This document shows positions 1-7,896 of a stretch of DNA of 64,000 bases, piece after piece. The position numbers were made by a program, and so were the translations under genes. The stretch spans positions 1 to 64,000 of the forward strand of contig NZ_ML133856.1 of NCBI RefSeq assembly GCF_003994255.1, read 5' to 3'. The stretch comes from Brachybacterium paraconglomeratum. GTDB taxonomy: Bacteria > Actinomycetota > Actinomycetes > Actinomycetales > Dermabacteraceae. The notes below the pieces were generated by a model, which made no database searches, was not told the origin of the DNA, and was given only the letters and a program-made list of their open reading frames with translations. Position 1 is the first letter of the stretch; each line of letters starts with the position of its first letter.

Positions 1-224
1 CGCCACTCGGCGGTGAGGGCCGATGGCCGGGGGCGGTCCGGGCCGGGCGGGGGGCTGGGGCGGGGCAGGCGCGCGGCCCGTCACACGCTCCGAGAGCTGC
101 ATCAGGACCGTCACCGAGGCGGCCGGCTTGGTGATGGTCCTGATGCAGCACCGGGCGACGGCGCAGGGGAAGGCCCGGCATCGGCCGGAGTCGAGGCCCT
201 GCATCGAGGCGGGGAGCGGACCGC

Positions 225-230
225 TAGACT
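225..230 (+). promoter_or_regulatory. -10 box of jetA, leaderless start
   Basis: TAGACT lies 8 nt before the GTG at 239. That places the expected transcription start on or next to the start codon. No Shine-Dalgarno sequence precedes the GTG, so the message is probably leaderless. This fixes the start at 239 rather than at in-frame starts further upstream, whose translation is low-complexity Gly/Arg. Confidence 0.6.
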
Positions 231-238
231 CGCTGACC

Positions 239-1801
239 GTGACCACGACCGAGCCGAACCGGTGGACGGACCGCCGCAGCGACGCCGTGTCCGCGCGCAA
301 GCAGGCCTACGAGCAGCTGCGGCGGGCCAGCACCTGGCGCCTGCTCGCCGCGACGAAGGCCCCGGCGGTGCTCGCGATCCTGCAGGCCACCTTCCCGGCC
401 GGCGATCGTCGGCTGCCGCGCAGCGAGCTCATCGCCCGCGTGGGCGCGCACCTCTCGCTGCTGCACGACGACGAGGGCCCGGCCGACGGGACCTCCGCGG
501 CGGACGGGGCCGCCTCGGCCGACGGCGCCGGGGACGAGGCGCGCGGCGGTCGCAGCGCCGCCGAGTACGTCGACGGCTGGGTGCGCGAGGGCTACCTGAC
601 CCGTCGCGACGACCCCCAGCGCACCGAGACGACCTTCGAGCCGAGCCCCGCCACGATCGACGCGATCCAGTTCATCGCCTCGCTCGAGGAGCACCGGCCG
701 ACGACCACCCAGTCGCGTCTGCAGCTGGTCATCCAGCAGTTCGACCGCCTCGCCCAGGAGACGGAGACCGACCGCGACGTGCGGCTCGCCGATCTCCAGC
801 GTCGCCGCGAGCGGATCGAGCAGGAGATCCGCGAGCTCGCCGAGGGCGAGCTGATGCTCCCCAGCGCCGAGGCGTCGGTGGACCGCCTGCGGGACATCCT
901 GCAGATCGCCCAGGAGCTCTCCGGCGACTTCCTCCAGTACCGCGAGGACCTGCGCGCCGTGGACCTGCACCTGCGCGAGCAGATCCTCTCCCCGGAGGGC
1001 TCGCGCGGCGAGATCCTCGAGCAGCTGCTGGCCGGGGACGACCTGCTGGGCCAGTCGACCGTCGGCCGCACCTTCACGGCCTTCTTCCGCATGCTCAACG
1101 ACCCTGCGCAGACCCGTGCCACGCAGGAGCTCGTGGACCGTCTGCTCGAGCGGGACTTCTCCCGCTCCCTCTCCCGGGACGAGCGCGAGCGCCTCGCCAA
1201 CGTGTTCAGCGACCTCTACGAGCCGGCGCAGGAGGTGCTGGACGTCAAGACGGAGCTGTACCGCTCGCTGGCCCGCTTCGTGCGATCGCAGGACTTCCGC
1301 CAGCACCGGGTGCTGCTGGAGGCTCTCCAGGAGGCGCAGGGACTGGCGCTGGCGCAGAAGGACGAGGTGCCCACCCGCGCCCCCTTCCCGCTCGAGCTCG
1401 ACCTCTCGCGGGTCCAGATCTCCTCCGTCTCCCAGCACCGGCTGAAGGACCCCACCGATCCGGGCGCCCCCGCGGAGGCCGAGGTGCACGATGCGACCTC
1501 TCTCAGCGTCGAGGTGCTCCAGGACCTCGTGCGCACCAACGACATCGATCTCGTCGGCCTCACCTCCCACGTCAACGACGTGCGCGGCCGCTCCCGCCAG
1601 GCCTCGATCGGCGACATCCTGCGGGAGAAGCCTGCCGAGCAGGGGCTGGCGAGCGTCATCGGGCTGATGTTCCTCGCGACCAGCCATGCGCAGGAGCGCG
1701 AGGGCTCCACCGAGATCGTCACCTGGCGGGAGCTGGACGGCAACGACTACGCCGCCCGCGTCCCCTCGTTCTACTTCCTGGACGACGTCCCGGTGGAGTG
1801 A
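239..1801 (+). CDS. jetA: Wadjet/Mks subunit JetA (DUF3375, MukF-like)
   Basis: This 520-residue protein looks like the DUF3375 family, the kleisin-like (MukF-type) subunit of Wadjet/MksBEF condensins, which bridges the heads of the SMC ATPase. Visible are an N-terminal helical, winged-helix-like part (YEQLRRASTWRLLAATKAP), a long coiled-coil middle rich in Glu/Arg/Leu, and a C-terminal part with family-like text such as GLASVIGLMFLATS. A low-complexity acidic insert (Ala/Asp/Gly) sits near residues 80-105. Family length is about 480-520 residues. The start is GTG with a leaderless promoter. In known Wadjet operons jetA is followed directly by jetB, but here jetB is 3.1 kb away. The role in plasmid restriction or chromosome organisation is inferred from family and from jetB and jetC downstream. 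Confidence 0.8.
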   Translation: MTTTEPNRWTDRRSDAVSARKQAYEQLRRASTWRLLAATKAPAVLAILQATFPAGDRRLPRSELIARVGAHLSLLHDDEGPADGTSAADGAASADGAGDEARGGRSAAEYVDGWVREGYLTRRDDPQRTETTFEPSPATIDAIQFIASLEEHRPTTTQSRLQLVIQQFDRLAQETETDRDVRLADLQRRRERIEQEIRELAEGELMLPSAEASVDRLRDILQIAQELSGDFLQYREDLRAVDLHLREQILSPEGSRGEILEQLLAGDDLLGQSTVGRTFTAFFRMLNDPAQTRATQELVDRLLERDFSRSLSRDERERLANVFSDLYEPAQEVLDVKTELYRSLARFVRSQDFRQHRVLLEALQEAQGLALAQKDEVPTRAPFPLELDLSRVQISSVSQHRLKDPTDPGAPAEAEVHDATSLSVEVLQDLVRTNDIDLVGLTSHVNDVRGRSRQASIGDILREKPAEQGLASVIGLMFLATSHAQEREGSTEIVTWRELDGNDYAARVPSFYFLDDVPVE

Positions 1802-1820
1802 GCCCGGCGGAGCGAGGGGC

Positions 1821-2189
1821 TCATGCGTCGTCCTCCTCGAGCTCCGCGAGTCCCGGTGCGGCCTCGGCGCGCAGCCGCTCGAGATCCGCGCCGAAGTCCT
1901 TCATCCTGCAGCCGAGCCCGTTCGGCTTCACCGCGATCCCCTCCTGCTGCCAATGGGGGAGGGCGCGGGCGAGCAGCGGATGGTCGCCGGAGGCGTTGGT
2001 GACGCGCCACCACGGCACAGAGGAGCCCCAGGTGCCCATGATGCGGCCCACCAGTCGGGGGCCGACGCCGACGATCGCGCCGACCTCGCCGTAGGCGGCG
2101 ACGCGTCCCGGCGGGATCGCCTCGACCACGCGCAGCACCCGCTCGACCGTGAGGTCGTCCATGCGGGTGCGGGGCGTGCGCTCGGGCAT
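1821..2189 (-). CDS. Alkyltransferase-like protein (ATL), MGMT DNA-binding domain
   Basis: This 122-residue protein is the C-terminal DNA-binding domain of O6-alkylguanine-DNA alkyltransferases. The helix-turn-helix region is visible (IPPGRVAAYGEVGAIVG), with the Arg finger region MGTWGSSVPWWRV. The alkyl-acceptor motif PCHRV is replaced by PWWRV, so the acceptor cysteine is gone. This defines ATL proteins, which bind alkylated bases and hand them to nucleotide excision repair without removing the adduct. Bacterial ATLs usually have PWHRV; the second Trp is less usual. A CAGACT box 7 nt before the ATG supports a leaderless start at 2189; a second Met lies at residue 10. The gene is convergent with jetA (19 nt gap). 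Confidence 0.85.
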   Translation of the reverse strand: MPERTPRTRMDDLTVERVLRVVEAIPPGRVAAYGEVGAIVGVGPRLVGRIMGTWGSSVPWWRVTNASGDHPLLARALPHWQQEGIAVKPNGLGCRMKDFGADLERLRAEAAPGLAELEEDDA

Positions 2190-2257
2190 GGCCGACAGTC
2201 TGGCACGCGGCTCCGGACGATCCGCCGCCCCGGACCGAATGCGGGCCCGAACAGGGA

Positions 2258-2289
2258 GCGACCCCGGCGCCGAGGGGCGCCGGGGTCGC
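2258..2289 (-). terminator. Hairpin after the charged-tail membrane protein
   Basis: Perfect 14-bp GC-rich stem with a 4-nt loop, 18 nt downstream of the stop at 2308 on the minus strand. There is no U-tract, as is common in actinobacteria. It probably ends the minus-strand transcript before the ATL gene. Confidence 0.65.
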
Positions 2290-2307
2290 GTCCGCGGTCA
2301 GGAGGCG

Positions 2308-4107
2308 TCAGCGACGTGCGCCCCCGCCCTCGCCGCCGATGCCGTCCTCAGGGGCACCGAACTCCGGAGCCTTCGGCGGGAGATCGCCGTTCTGGCCCCG
2401 CAGCTGCTGCTCCTGGCGGAAGAAGGGATCGTCCTCGAACTCACCCTGTCGCGACTCCTGGGTCTGGAAGCCGTCCTGGCGACCGTCGCGGCTGTCCAGG
2501 GGGCGGAACTCGCCCTGGTGGCGAGCACCGTCCTGCGGAACCGCCGGATCTGCCCCGGCCGGACGGAACTCCGGACCGTCCTGGGGCTGCGAGGCCTGCC
2601 GATCGGCGCCGAGCCGGTCCTGATCGACGCTGAGCCGATCCTGCTCCGTGCCGCGCCGGTCCGCGGAGCCGCCGGACCAGTCCTGCGCGACGGGAGGCTC
2701 CATGCCCGAGCGGTCCTCGGCGCGCGCCGGCCGATCGCCCACGCGGTCGTCGCGGATGCCGCGCTCGTCGCGCTCCGTCCCGGCCCGGCCGAGGTCGCCG
2801 GTCTCGTCCGTGGAGCGGACCGGGTCGTGGCGGTCCGCCTCGGAACGGGCGGCGTCGTCGCGATCGACGTCGTTGCGATCGGCTTCGCCGCGGTCGACGG
2901 CGGACCGGTCGACGTCGCTGCGGTCCACCGCCGACTGATCGATGCGCTGCGGGTCGGCCTGCTGCCGACCCGCGGAGTGATCGTTCAGGTCATTCCGGCG
3001 GTCCGCATCGTGCCGGGCCACGTCCTGCTGATCGATGTCGTGACGGTCGATCGACTCGTCGCGGACCGGGCGCTGCTCGGCCCGGTGGGCCTCGCCCTCA
3101 TAGCCGGTCCCGACAGGATGGTCGGTCGGGCGGGCCTCGCCGGCCCCGACGGGACGGTCGGCCTCACGGACCCCGGCGGCCCCGCCGTCGCGAACGGCAC
3201 CGTCCCGATCCAGGCCCTCGTGGGCGCGGTCATCGCGGGCCGGGTCGACAGGGGCGCGATCCTCAGGAGTCCGGTCCTCTCGGGCACCTCCCTCGCGGAC
3301 GTCGCCCTCGGGGTTCCGGTCGTCGCGCGGCTCCTGCTCTGTGCGAGCGGCGCGACGGCCGTGAGGGCGCTCGTGCGACGACGCGTCGTCGGCCACTGCG
3401 GAGCGATCCTTTGAAGCGCGATCCTCCGGCGAGCCGCCATGCGCGGCGGCCGCCCCGGCGGCGACGCCGGCCGTGCCTGCGACACCGGCCGCGGCTGCGG
3501 TCCCGGCCCCGCTGCGGGGCTCGTCCTCGCGCTGCACGGGTCGCTCATCGCCCCGGAAGGTGCGCTGGTCGTCGCGAGCGGAGCGATCGTCGGCGGCGCG
3601 GTCATCGACGCGTCGGCCGTCGGCCGCACGGTCGTCGGACATGCGCTCGCCAGCCGTGCGGTCGTGGCCGGCAGCGCCTGCGGCCGGCGCGGTGCGGTCC
3701 CCGTCGCGGGGCGTGGGGGAATCGGGGTCCAGGCGGTCCGCCTCGGCGCGCTGCTCCTCGAGGGCGCTGCGCTCCTGGTCGACCTCCTGGCGCTGCGTCT
3801 CGGCCTCGCTCCGGCGACGCTCGGCGGCGAGCTGCTCCTGCTCGGCCGCGTTCGCCTTCCGCTCGGCCTCGAGACGGGCCTTGTCGGCCTCGATCTCGGA
3901 CTCGCGGGCCTTCAGATCGCGGTCCTGGACGGCCTGCTCCTTCTGGGCGGCCTGCTCGCGGATCTCCGCGGCGCGGCGTCGATCCTCCTCCTGCTGTCGC
4001 TGCTTGCGACGCTTCGAGGCGTTCGCGCCCACGACGATCAGGACGATGACGACGATCAGGACCAGCAGGATGATCCCGACGATCACGGGGGTGGACAGGT
4101 CGGTCAT
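2308..4107 (-). CDS. Single-pass membrane protein with long Arg/Asp-rich tail
   Basis: No function recognised. The 599-residue product begins MTDLSTP, followed by one hydrophobic segment (about residues 6-30), a basic stop-transfer stretch (KRRKQRQ), a coiled-coil Glu/Arg/Ala segment to about residue 130, and then some 450 residues of low-complexity Arg/Asp/Gly/Ala. That tail includes 5-residue DRxxV/A repeats. The layout predicts a membrane-anchored, cytoplasmic, mostly disordered charged tail. Start ATG 4107 is chosen for the Shine-Dalgarno GGTGAGGAG just upstream; an earlier in-frame ATG at 4137 lacks one. The next gene on the same strand (4333-4776) starts MSDLPVP and has the same architecture, so the two look paralogous. 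Long open frames on the opposite strand are compositional shadows. Confidence 0.6.
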   Translation of the reverse strand: MTDLSTPVIVGIILLVLIVVIVLIVVGANASKRRKQRQQEEDRRRAAEIREQAAQKEQAVQDRDLKARESEIEADKARLEAERKANAAEQEQLAAERRRSEAETQRQEVDQERSALEEQRAEADRLDPDSPTPRDGDRTAPAAGAAGHDRTAGERMSDDRAADGRRVDDRAADDRSARDDQRTFRGDERPVQREDEPRSGAGTAAAAGVAGTAGVAAGAAAAHGGSPEDRASKDRSAVADDASSHERPHGRRAARTEQEPRDDRNPEGDVREGGAREDRTPEDRAPVDPARDDRAHEGLDRDGAVRDGGAAGVREADRPVGAGEARPTDHPVGTGYEGEAHRAEQRPVRDESIDRHDIDQQDVARHDADRRNDLNDHSAGRQQADPQRIDQSAVDRSDVDRSAVDRGEADRNDVDRDDAARSEADRHDPVRSTDETGDLGRAGTERDERGIRDDRVGDRPARAEDRSGMEPPVAQDWSGGSADRRGTEQDRLSVDQDRLGADRQASQPQDGPEFRPAGADPAVPQDGARHQGEFRPLDSRDGRQDGFQTQESRQGEFEDDPFFRQEQQLRGQNGDLPPKAPEFGAPEDGIGGEGGGARR

Positions 4108-4186
4108 GGTCGGCTCCTCACCGCTCGACTGCTCCACCGCCGGGCGGCGGAGCGCGCCCCGGACGGGGGTCCCGGCACAGGGCGAT

Positions 4187-4230
4187 GCCCCGATTCCACC
4201 AGACCGAGACGGATCCGGAGGGATTTTCGA
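4187..4230 (-). promoter_or_regulatory. Upstream element shared with the paralogue (copy 1)
   Basis: Read on the minus strand this contains AAATCC and, about 20 nt on, TGGTGGAATCGGGGC. The same two blocks with almost the same spacing (29 versus 30 nt) lie upstream of the paralogous gene at 4831-4874. It is about 80 nt before the start at 4107. It is probably a promoter or operator shared by the two genes; the sigma factor or regulator is not identified. Confidence 0.4.
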
Positions 4231-4332
4231 CCAGTCGATCGGCCCGACGTGTCCCGCAGAGCCGTCGACGGGCGCGTCCTGAGCGTGGCGGGGGAGCGGT
4301 CGTCCGCCCGTGCCGGTAGCTGTCGGCGCGGC

Positions 4333-4776
4333 TCAGCGCCGGAGCTCGGCCTCCCCGTCCTGGGGCTTCTCCCAGTTCTGCGCCGGGGCGAGCTCCTCCT
4401 CGGCGGTCCGGGCCTCGGAGCGCTCGCTGAGCAGCGGACGCGGGGCGCGGCGGCCATGGCGCTCCCGCCAGGGCCGGGGATCCTCGTCGACGGGATTCTC
4501 GAGGTCGGGGTCCGCGTCGGCGGCCGCTGCGTCCGCCGGCTCCATGTCGATCGGCTCGGCGTCGGCCGGATCCTCGGGGGCGTCGGCCGGTTCCGCAGCC
4601 TCGGCGGCCGTCGCGCCGTTCGGGCGCTCGGTCTCCTCTCCCTCCTGCTCCGGCTCTGTGCCCGCCGGGGCTGCGGTGCCCGGTCGTCCGCGCACCCCGA
4701 GGACGACGAGCACGATGAGCACCAGCAGGACGAGCACCAGGATCGTCAGGACGGCGGGCACGGGCAGATCGGACAT
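4333..4776 (-). CDS. Small single-pass membrane protein with acidic tail
   Basis: A 147-residue protein of unknown function. One strongly hydrophobic helix (about residues 7-28, Leu/Val/Ile only) follows MSDLPVP. The rest is an acidic Ala/Glu/Pro/Asp low-complexity tail ending with a short basic patch (WRERHGRRAPRPLL). Its N-terminus and layout match the larger neighbour that starts at 4107, so a duplication with later tail divergence is likely. The start ATG at 4776 follows AGGAGCC. It sits divergently from jetB (172 nt between starts). Whether it acts with the Jet proteins or is merely cargo cannot be told. Confidence 0.6.
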   Translation of the reverse strand: MSDLPVPAVLTILVLVLLVLIVLVVLGVRGRPGTAAPAGTEPEQEGEETERPNGATAAEAAEPADAPEDPADAEPIDMEPADAAAADADPDLENPVDEDPRPWRERHGRRAPRPLLSERSEARTAEEELAPAQNWEKPQDGEAELRR

Positions 4777-4830
4777 GACGGCTCCTCGTGGTCGTCGACG
4801 GGCTCCGGACGGCGGCTCTGGTCCTGGCCT

Positions 4831-4874
4831 GCCCTGATTCCATCAGATGAATGTCCGTTTTGGGTGGATTTCTC
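4831..4874 (-). promoter_or_regulatory. Upstream element shared with the paralogue (copy 2)
   Basis: On the minus strand AAATCC is followed about 20 nt later by TGATGGAATCAGGGC, matching copy 1 at 4187-4230. It lies 55-98 nt upstream of the start at 4776. The rest of the two intergenic regions is not similar, so the blocks look conserved by function. Confidence 0.4.
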
Positions 4875-4934
4875 AACAGGTGGTCGGGATCGGGTCGTCA
4901 TGACGGGATCCCCTCCCGCCGGGCGGTGCGCCGG

Positions 4935-4940
4935 TAGGCT
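4935..4940 (+). promoter_or_regulatory. -10 box of jetB, leaderless start
   Basis: TAGGCT lies 8 nt before GTG 4949, with no ribosome-binding site between. The spacing is the same as for jetA. Confidence 0.6.
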
Positions 4941-4948
4941 GTCTCGCC

Positions 4949-5653
4949 GTGACCAGTCCTGCGCACCGCACCGCCCCCGACGACCTCGCGCCGACCGAGG
5001 AGGCGAGCCCCTCCGTGCCTGGCGGCGCGCTCGTGGATGAGTCCCGCCGCGTGCTCGTGCACCTGCTCCAGGGCCCCTTCCTCGACGGGCGCCGCGACGG
5101 CGGCCGCTACGCGCAGCTGCTGCGGGACCGGGTCGCGATCGAGGCCCGGCTCGCCGACCTCTTCCTCGAGCTGATCGTCGACGACGACGCCCAGGTCGCC
5201 TTCGTGCGCCAGAGCGAGGACGACCCCGACGCGCCCAAGCTCCTGCGTCGACTGACCGGCATGAACCGGCTCGACTCCGTCCTGCTGCTCGTGCTGCGCC
5301 AGATGCTGCTGACCCAGTCCTCCCGCGGCCAGCGCACCGTCGTCTCCGAGGCGGAGATCCAGCAGGCACTGGCCGCCTACCGACGCACCACCTCCACCGA
5401 CGAGGCCGGCTTCGCCAAGGAGGTCCGCGCCTCGATCGCGAAGGTCCAGCGCGCCGGACTGCTGGACGAGCAGGGCGACGACTACGAGGTCTCCCCGGTG
5501 CTGCGCCTGATGATCGGCCCCGACACCGCCCGCGAGTTCATCTCCCTGTACCGGCAGGCCGGGGTCGACGGGCTCGAGGACCCTCGAGACGCCGAGGATC
5601 CGGAGGGCGCGGACGGCGAGGACGGCGAGGACGAGGCGGCGCCGACCGACTGA
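4949..5653 (+). CDS. jetB: Wadjet/Mks subunit JetB (DUF4194, MukE-like)
   Basis: A 234-residue protein of the DUF4194 type, the MukE/KITE-like subunit that binds the JetA kleisin in Wadjet condensins. Recognisable family features are a paired winged-helix layout, the segment LLQGPFLDGRRDGGRYAQLL near residues 38-57, the helix MNRLDSVLLLVLRQML and the C-terminal YEVSPVLRLMI strand-helix. The last 30 residues are an acidic low-complexity tail (Asp/Glu/Gly). The GTG start is leaderless. It lies in the same orientation as jetA (3.1 kb upstream) and jetC (6.3 kb downstream) and has its own promoter, so subunit balance must be set by three separate transcripts. Confidence 0.8.
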   Translation: MTSPAHRTAPDDLAPTEEASPSVPGGALVDESRRVLVHLLQGPFLDGRRDGGRYAQLLRDRVAIEARLADLFLELIVDDDAQVAFVRQSEDDPDAPKLLRRLTGMNRLDSVLLLVLRQMLLTQSSRGQRTVVSEAEIQQALAAYRRTTSTDEAGFAKEVRASIAKVQRAGLLDEQGDDYEVSPVLRLMIGPDTAREFISLYRQAGVDGLEDPRDAEDPEGADGEDGEDEAAPTD

Positions 5654-5756
5654 TCCTCGGCGTGATCTGAGACGCTTTCCCGTCGGGGTGCGGGGCTGTG
5701 ACCGGCACGCTTGTCCTGAGGGTCCGTGTCGGAGGCCGCGACGACCCTCTCGACAA

Positions 5757-5786
5757 TTGAGTGACGCGAGAGTTGCGTAATAAGGT
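5757..5786 (+). promoter_or_regulatory. Promoter of the siderophore uptake operon
   Basis: TTGAGT at 5757-5762 and TAAGGT at 5781-5786 are separated by 18 nt, a plausible housekeeping promoter. The -10 hexamer lies inside the iron box, so repressor binding would block polymerase. Confidence 0.5.
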
Positions 5787-5799
5787 CAGGCTCACCTCA
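5781..5799 (+). promoter_or_regulatory. DtxR/IdeR iron box
   Basis: TAAGGTCAGGCTCACCTCA matches the 19-bp DtxR/IdeR consensus TTAGGTTAGGCTAACCTAA at 15 positions, including the AGGCT core and the flanking AGGT and ACCT. It lies 36 nt before the lipoprotein start and predicts repression of the uptake operon when iron is plentiful. The regulator gene is not in the window. Confidence 0.8.
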
Positions 5800-5835
5800 C
5801 CCCTGGACCGGGGGTGCCGAGAGAAGGATCGCCCC

Positions 5836-6894
5836 ATGCCGAGCTCGTTCACGCGCCGCTCCGTCGTGCTCACCGCCCTCGCGCTGCCCGCACTCGCCGC
5901 CTGCAGCGGCGGCGACGTCGCCGGCACCGACGCCTCCGACGCGGGCGGCAGCTCCGGTGCCGCGGCCGACGCCTTCCCGGTGACCGTCGAGCACCTCTAC
6001 GGCACCACCGAGATCGCCGCGGAGCCCACCCGCATCGCGACCGTCTCCTGGGTCAACGCCGACACCGCCCTCGCCCTGGACATCGTCCCCGTCGGCCTCC
6101 CGCTGGTCGAGTGGGGCGGCAACGACAACCAGTCCACCGACTGGATCGATGCCAAGCTCGAGGAGCTCGGCGCCTCCTGGGGCAGCGAGAACGCCCCGAC
6201 CACCTACTCCGAGGCCGACGGCGTCAACACCGACGAGATCGCCGCGCTGACCCCGGACCTGATCATCGCCGCCTACTCCGGCCTCACCGAGGAGGAGTAC
6301 GCGACCCTCTCCAAGATCGCGCCGACCATCGGCCCGCTCGCCGCGAACTACACCGCCTCCTGGGAGGAGGTGCTGACCGCCGTCGGCACCGCCACCGGCC
6401 GCAGCGACGCCGCCGCCGAGCTCGCCGAGCAGCTCACCGCGGACCTCGCCGCCGTCGGCGAGGAGAACCCGGCCGTGGCCGAGTCGACCTTCATCGCCGC
6501 GAGCCTGTCCACCACGGACCACACCATCTCGATCTACTCCGGCGACGACACCCGCCCGCGCTTCTTCACCGCGCTCGGCATGACCCAGGCCGAGGTCGTC
6601 ACCGAGAACACCGCCGACGAGAACACCTTCTACTTCGACTGGTCCGCCGAGCGCGGCGACGAGCTCGTCTCGGACGTCCTGTACACCTGGGCCGCCGCCG
6701 GCGACACCGTCGAGACCTTCCAGGACGATCCGCTGTTCGCGCAGATCCCCGCGGTCGCCAGCGGCGCCCTCGTCCTCACCCCCGACGACCACCAGACCCT
6801 CTCGATCTCCGCGGCGAGCGTGCTGAGCCTGCCCTGGGCGCTCGAGAACGTGGTCCCCTCCGTGATCGAGGCCGCGCAGACGGCCCAGGCCTGA
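5836..6894 (+). CDS. Iron-siderophore ABC transporter substrate-binding lipoprotein
   Basis: A 352-residue periplasmic-binding-type lipoprotein of the FepB/FhuD-like class III family. The signal peptide carries a twin-Arg pair (TRRSVV) and ends in a lipobox LAAC, with the lipidated Cys at about residue 23. The mature part has family text such as RIATVSWVNADTALALDIVPVG, TDEIAALTPDLIIAAYSG and LSKIAPTIGP. It would capture ferric siderophores outside the membrane and deliver them to the two permeases encoded next. Start ATG 5836 follows a GAGAAGGA ribosome-binding site. It is the first gene of a tightly packed operon behind an iron box. The exact siderophore cannot be read from the sequence. Confidence 0.88.
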   Translation: MPSSFTRRSVVLTALALPALAACSGGDVAGTDASDAGGSSGAAADAFPVTVEHLYGTTEIAAEPTRIATVSWVNADTALALDIVPVGLPLVEWGGNDNQSTDWIDAKLEELGASWGSENAPTTYSEADGVNTDEIAALTPDLIIAAYSGLTEEEYATLSKIAPTIGPLAANYTASWEEVLTAVGTATGRSDAAAELAEQLTADLAAVGEENPAVAESTFIAASLSTTDHTISIYSGDDTRPRFFTALGMTQAEVVTENTADENTFYFDWSAERGDELVSDVLYTWAAAGDTVETFQDDPLFAQIPAVASGALVLTPDDHQTLSISAASVLSLPWALENVVPSVIEAAQTAQA

Positions 6895-6897
6895 GCG

Positions 6898-7896
6898 GTG
6901 CCCGCCCGCCCCACCCTGCTCGCGACCGCCGGGGCCCTCGTGGCCCTGGCGGTCGCGTGCGTGCTCTCGCTGCTGGTGGGCGCCCGCACCGTCCCCCTCG
7001 ACGCGGCCTGGCAGGCCGCGCTCGCCTTCGACCCGGGCAGCGCGGACCACGTGGTCCTCGCCAGCCGCCTGCAGCGCACCCTCGCCGGGCTCGCCGTCGG
7101 CGTGGCCCTGGCGCTCGCCGGCGCCGGGCTGCAGGGCATGACCCGCAACCCGCTGGCCGATCCCGGGATCCTCGGACTGAACTCGGGCGCGGCCGCGGCC
7201 GTGGCCACCGGCGTCTACCTCTTCTCCTTCTCGAGCGTCACCCAGTTCATGGCGGCGGGCTTCGTGGGCGCGGCCCTCGCCGCCGTGCTCGTCTACGCCC
7301 TGGCCGCCGCGAGCCGCACCGGCGCCACCCCGATCACCCTCGCGATCGCCGGCGCCGCCGTCACCGCGGGCCTCGGCTCCCTCGTCCACGCCCTCGTGAT
7401 CCTCGACCAGGGGGCGCTGGACCGGATGCGGCTGTGGCAGGTGGGCACTCTCGGCGCCCGCGACCTCGGGGACCTCGCCGCCGTGGCGCCCGCCCTGCTG
7501 ATCGGGGCCGTGATCGTGCTCGGCGCCGCCCGTGCCCTGAACGCCCTCGCCCTCGGCGACGACGCCGCCGCCGGGCTCGGCGTCCACGTGGGCCGCACCC
7601 GGGTCGTGCTCGGCGTCGGCATCGTGCTGCTGGTCGGGGCGGCGGTCTCCCTCGCCGGACCGGTCGGCTTCCTCGGCCTCGTGGTCCCGCACGCGGTGCG
7701 CCTGCTCGTCGGCTCGGACCACCGCCGCCTGCTGCCGCTGACCGCGCTGCTCGGCCCCGTGGTGCTGCTGCTGGCCGACGTGGTCGGCCGCGTCATCGCC
7801 CCACCCGCCGAGGTGCAGGTCGGCGTGATGACCGCGCTGCTCGGCGTGCCCGTCTTCCTCGTGCTGATCCGGACCCGGAAGCGGGTGGCCCTGTGA
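6898..7896 (+). CDS. FecCD-family iron-siderophore permease 1
   Basis: A 332-residue multi-spanning permease (about 9-10 hydrophobic segments) of the BtuC/FecCD family. Family signatures are seen: GVALALAGAGLQGMTRNPLADPGILGLNSGAAAA near residues 74-100 and GPVGFLGLVVPHAVRLLVG near residue 256, the segment that contacts the ATPase. GTG 6898 starts 3 nt after the lipoprotein stop, suggesting translational coupling. It pairs with the next permease to form the transmembrane channel for ferric siderophore import. Confidence 0.88.
   Translation: MPARPTLLATAGALVALAVACVLSLLVGARTVPLDAAWQAALAFDPGSADHVVLASRLQRTLAGLAVGVALALAGAGLQGMTRNPLADPGILGLNSGAAAAVATGVYLFSFSSVTQFMAAGFVGAALAAVLVYALAAASRTGATPITLAIAGAAVTAGLGSLVHALVILDQGALDRMRLWQVGTLGARDLGDLAAVAPALLIGAVIVLGAARALNALALGDDAAAGLGVHVGRTRVVLGVGIVLLVGAAVSLAGPVGFLGLVVPHAVRLLVGSDHRRLLPLTALLGPVVLLLADVVGRVIAPPAEVQVGVMTALLGVPVFLVLIRTRKRVAL

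Noticed and set aside
1-238. Possible upstream extension of jetA or end of an earlier gene
   Set aside because: The in-frame sequence before 239 is Gly/Arg low complexity, and the leaderless promoter fixes the start. No other gene can be supported in this stretch.
2149-5040. Long plus-strand open frames (about 2149-3414 and 3439-5040)
   Set aside because: They mirror the low-complexity Arg/Asp gene on the minus strand. Their translations are repetitive Val/Arg/Gly text without any domain, and the minus-strand gene has a good ribosome-binding site and a membrane helix.
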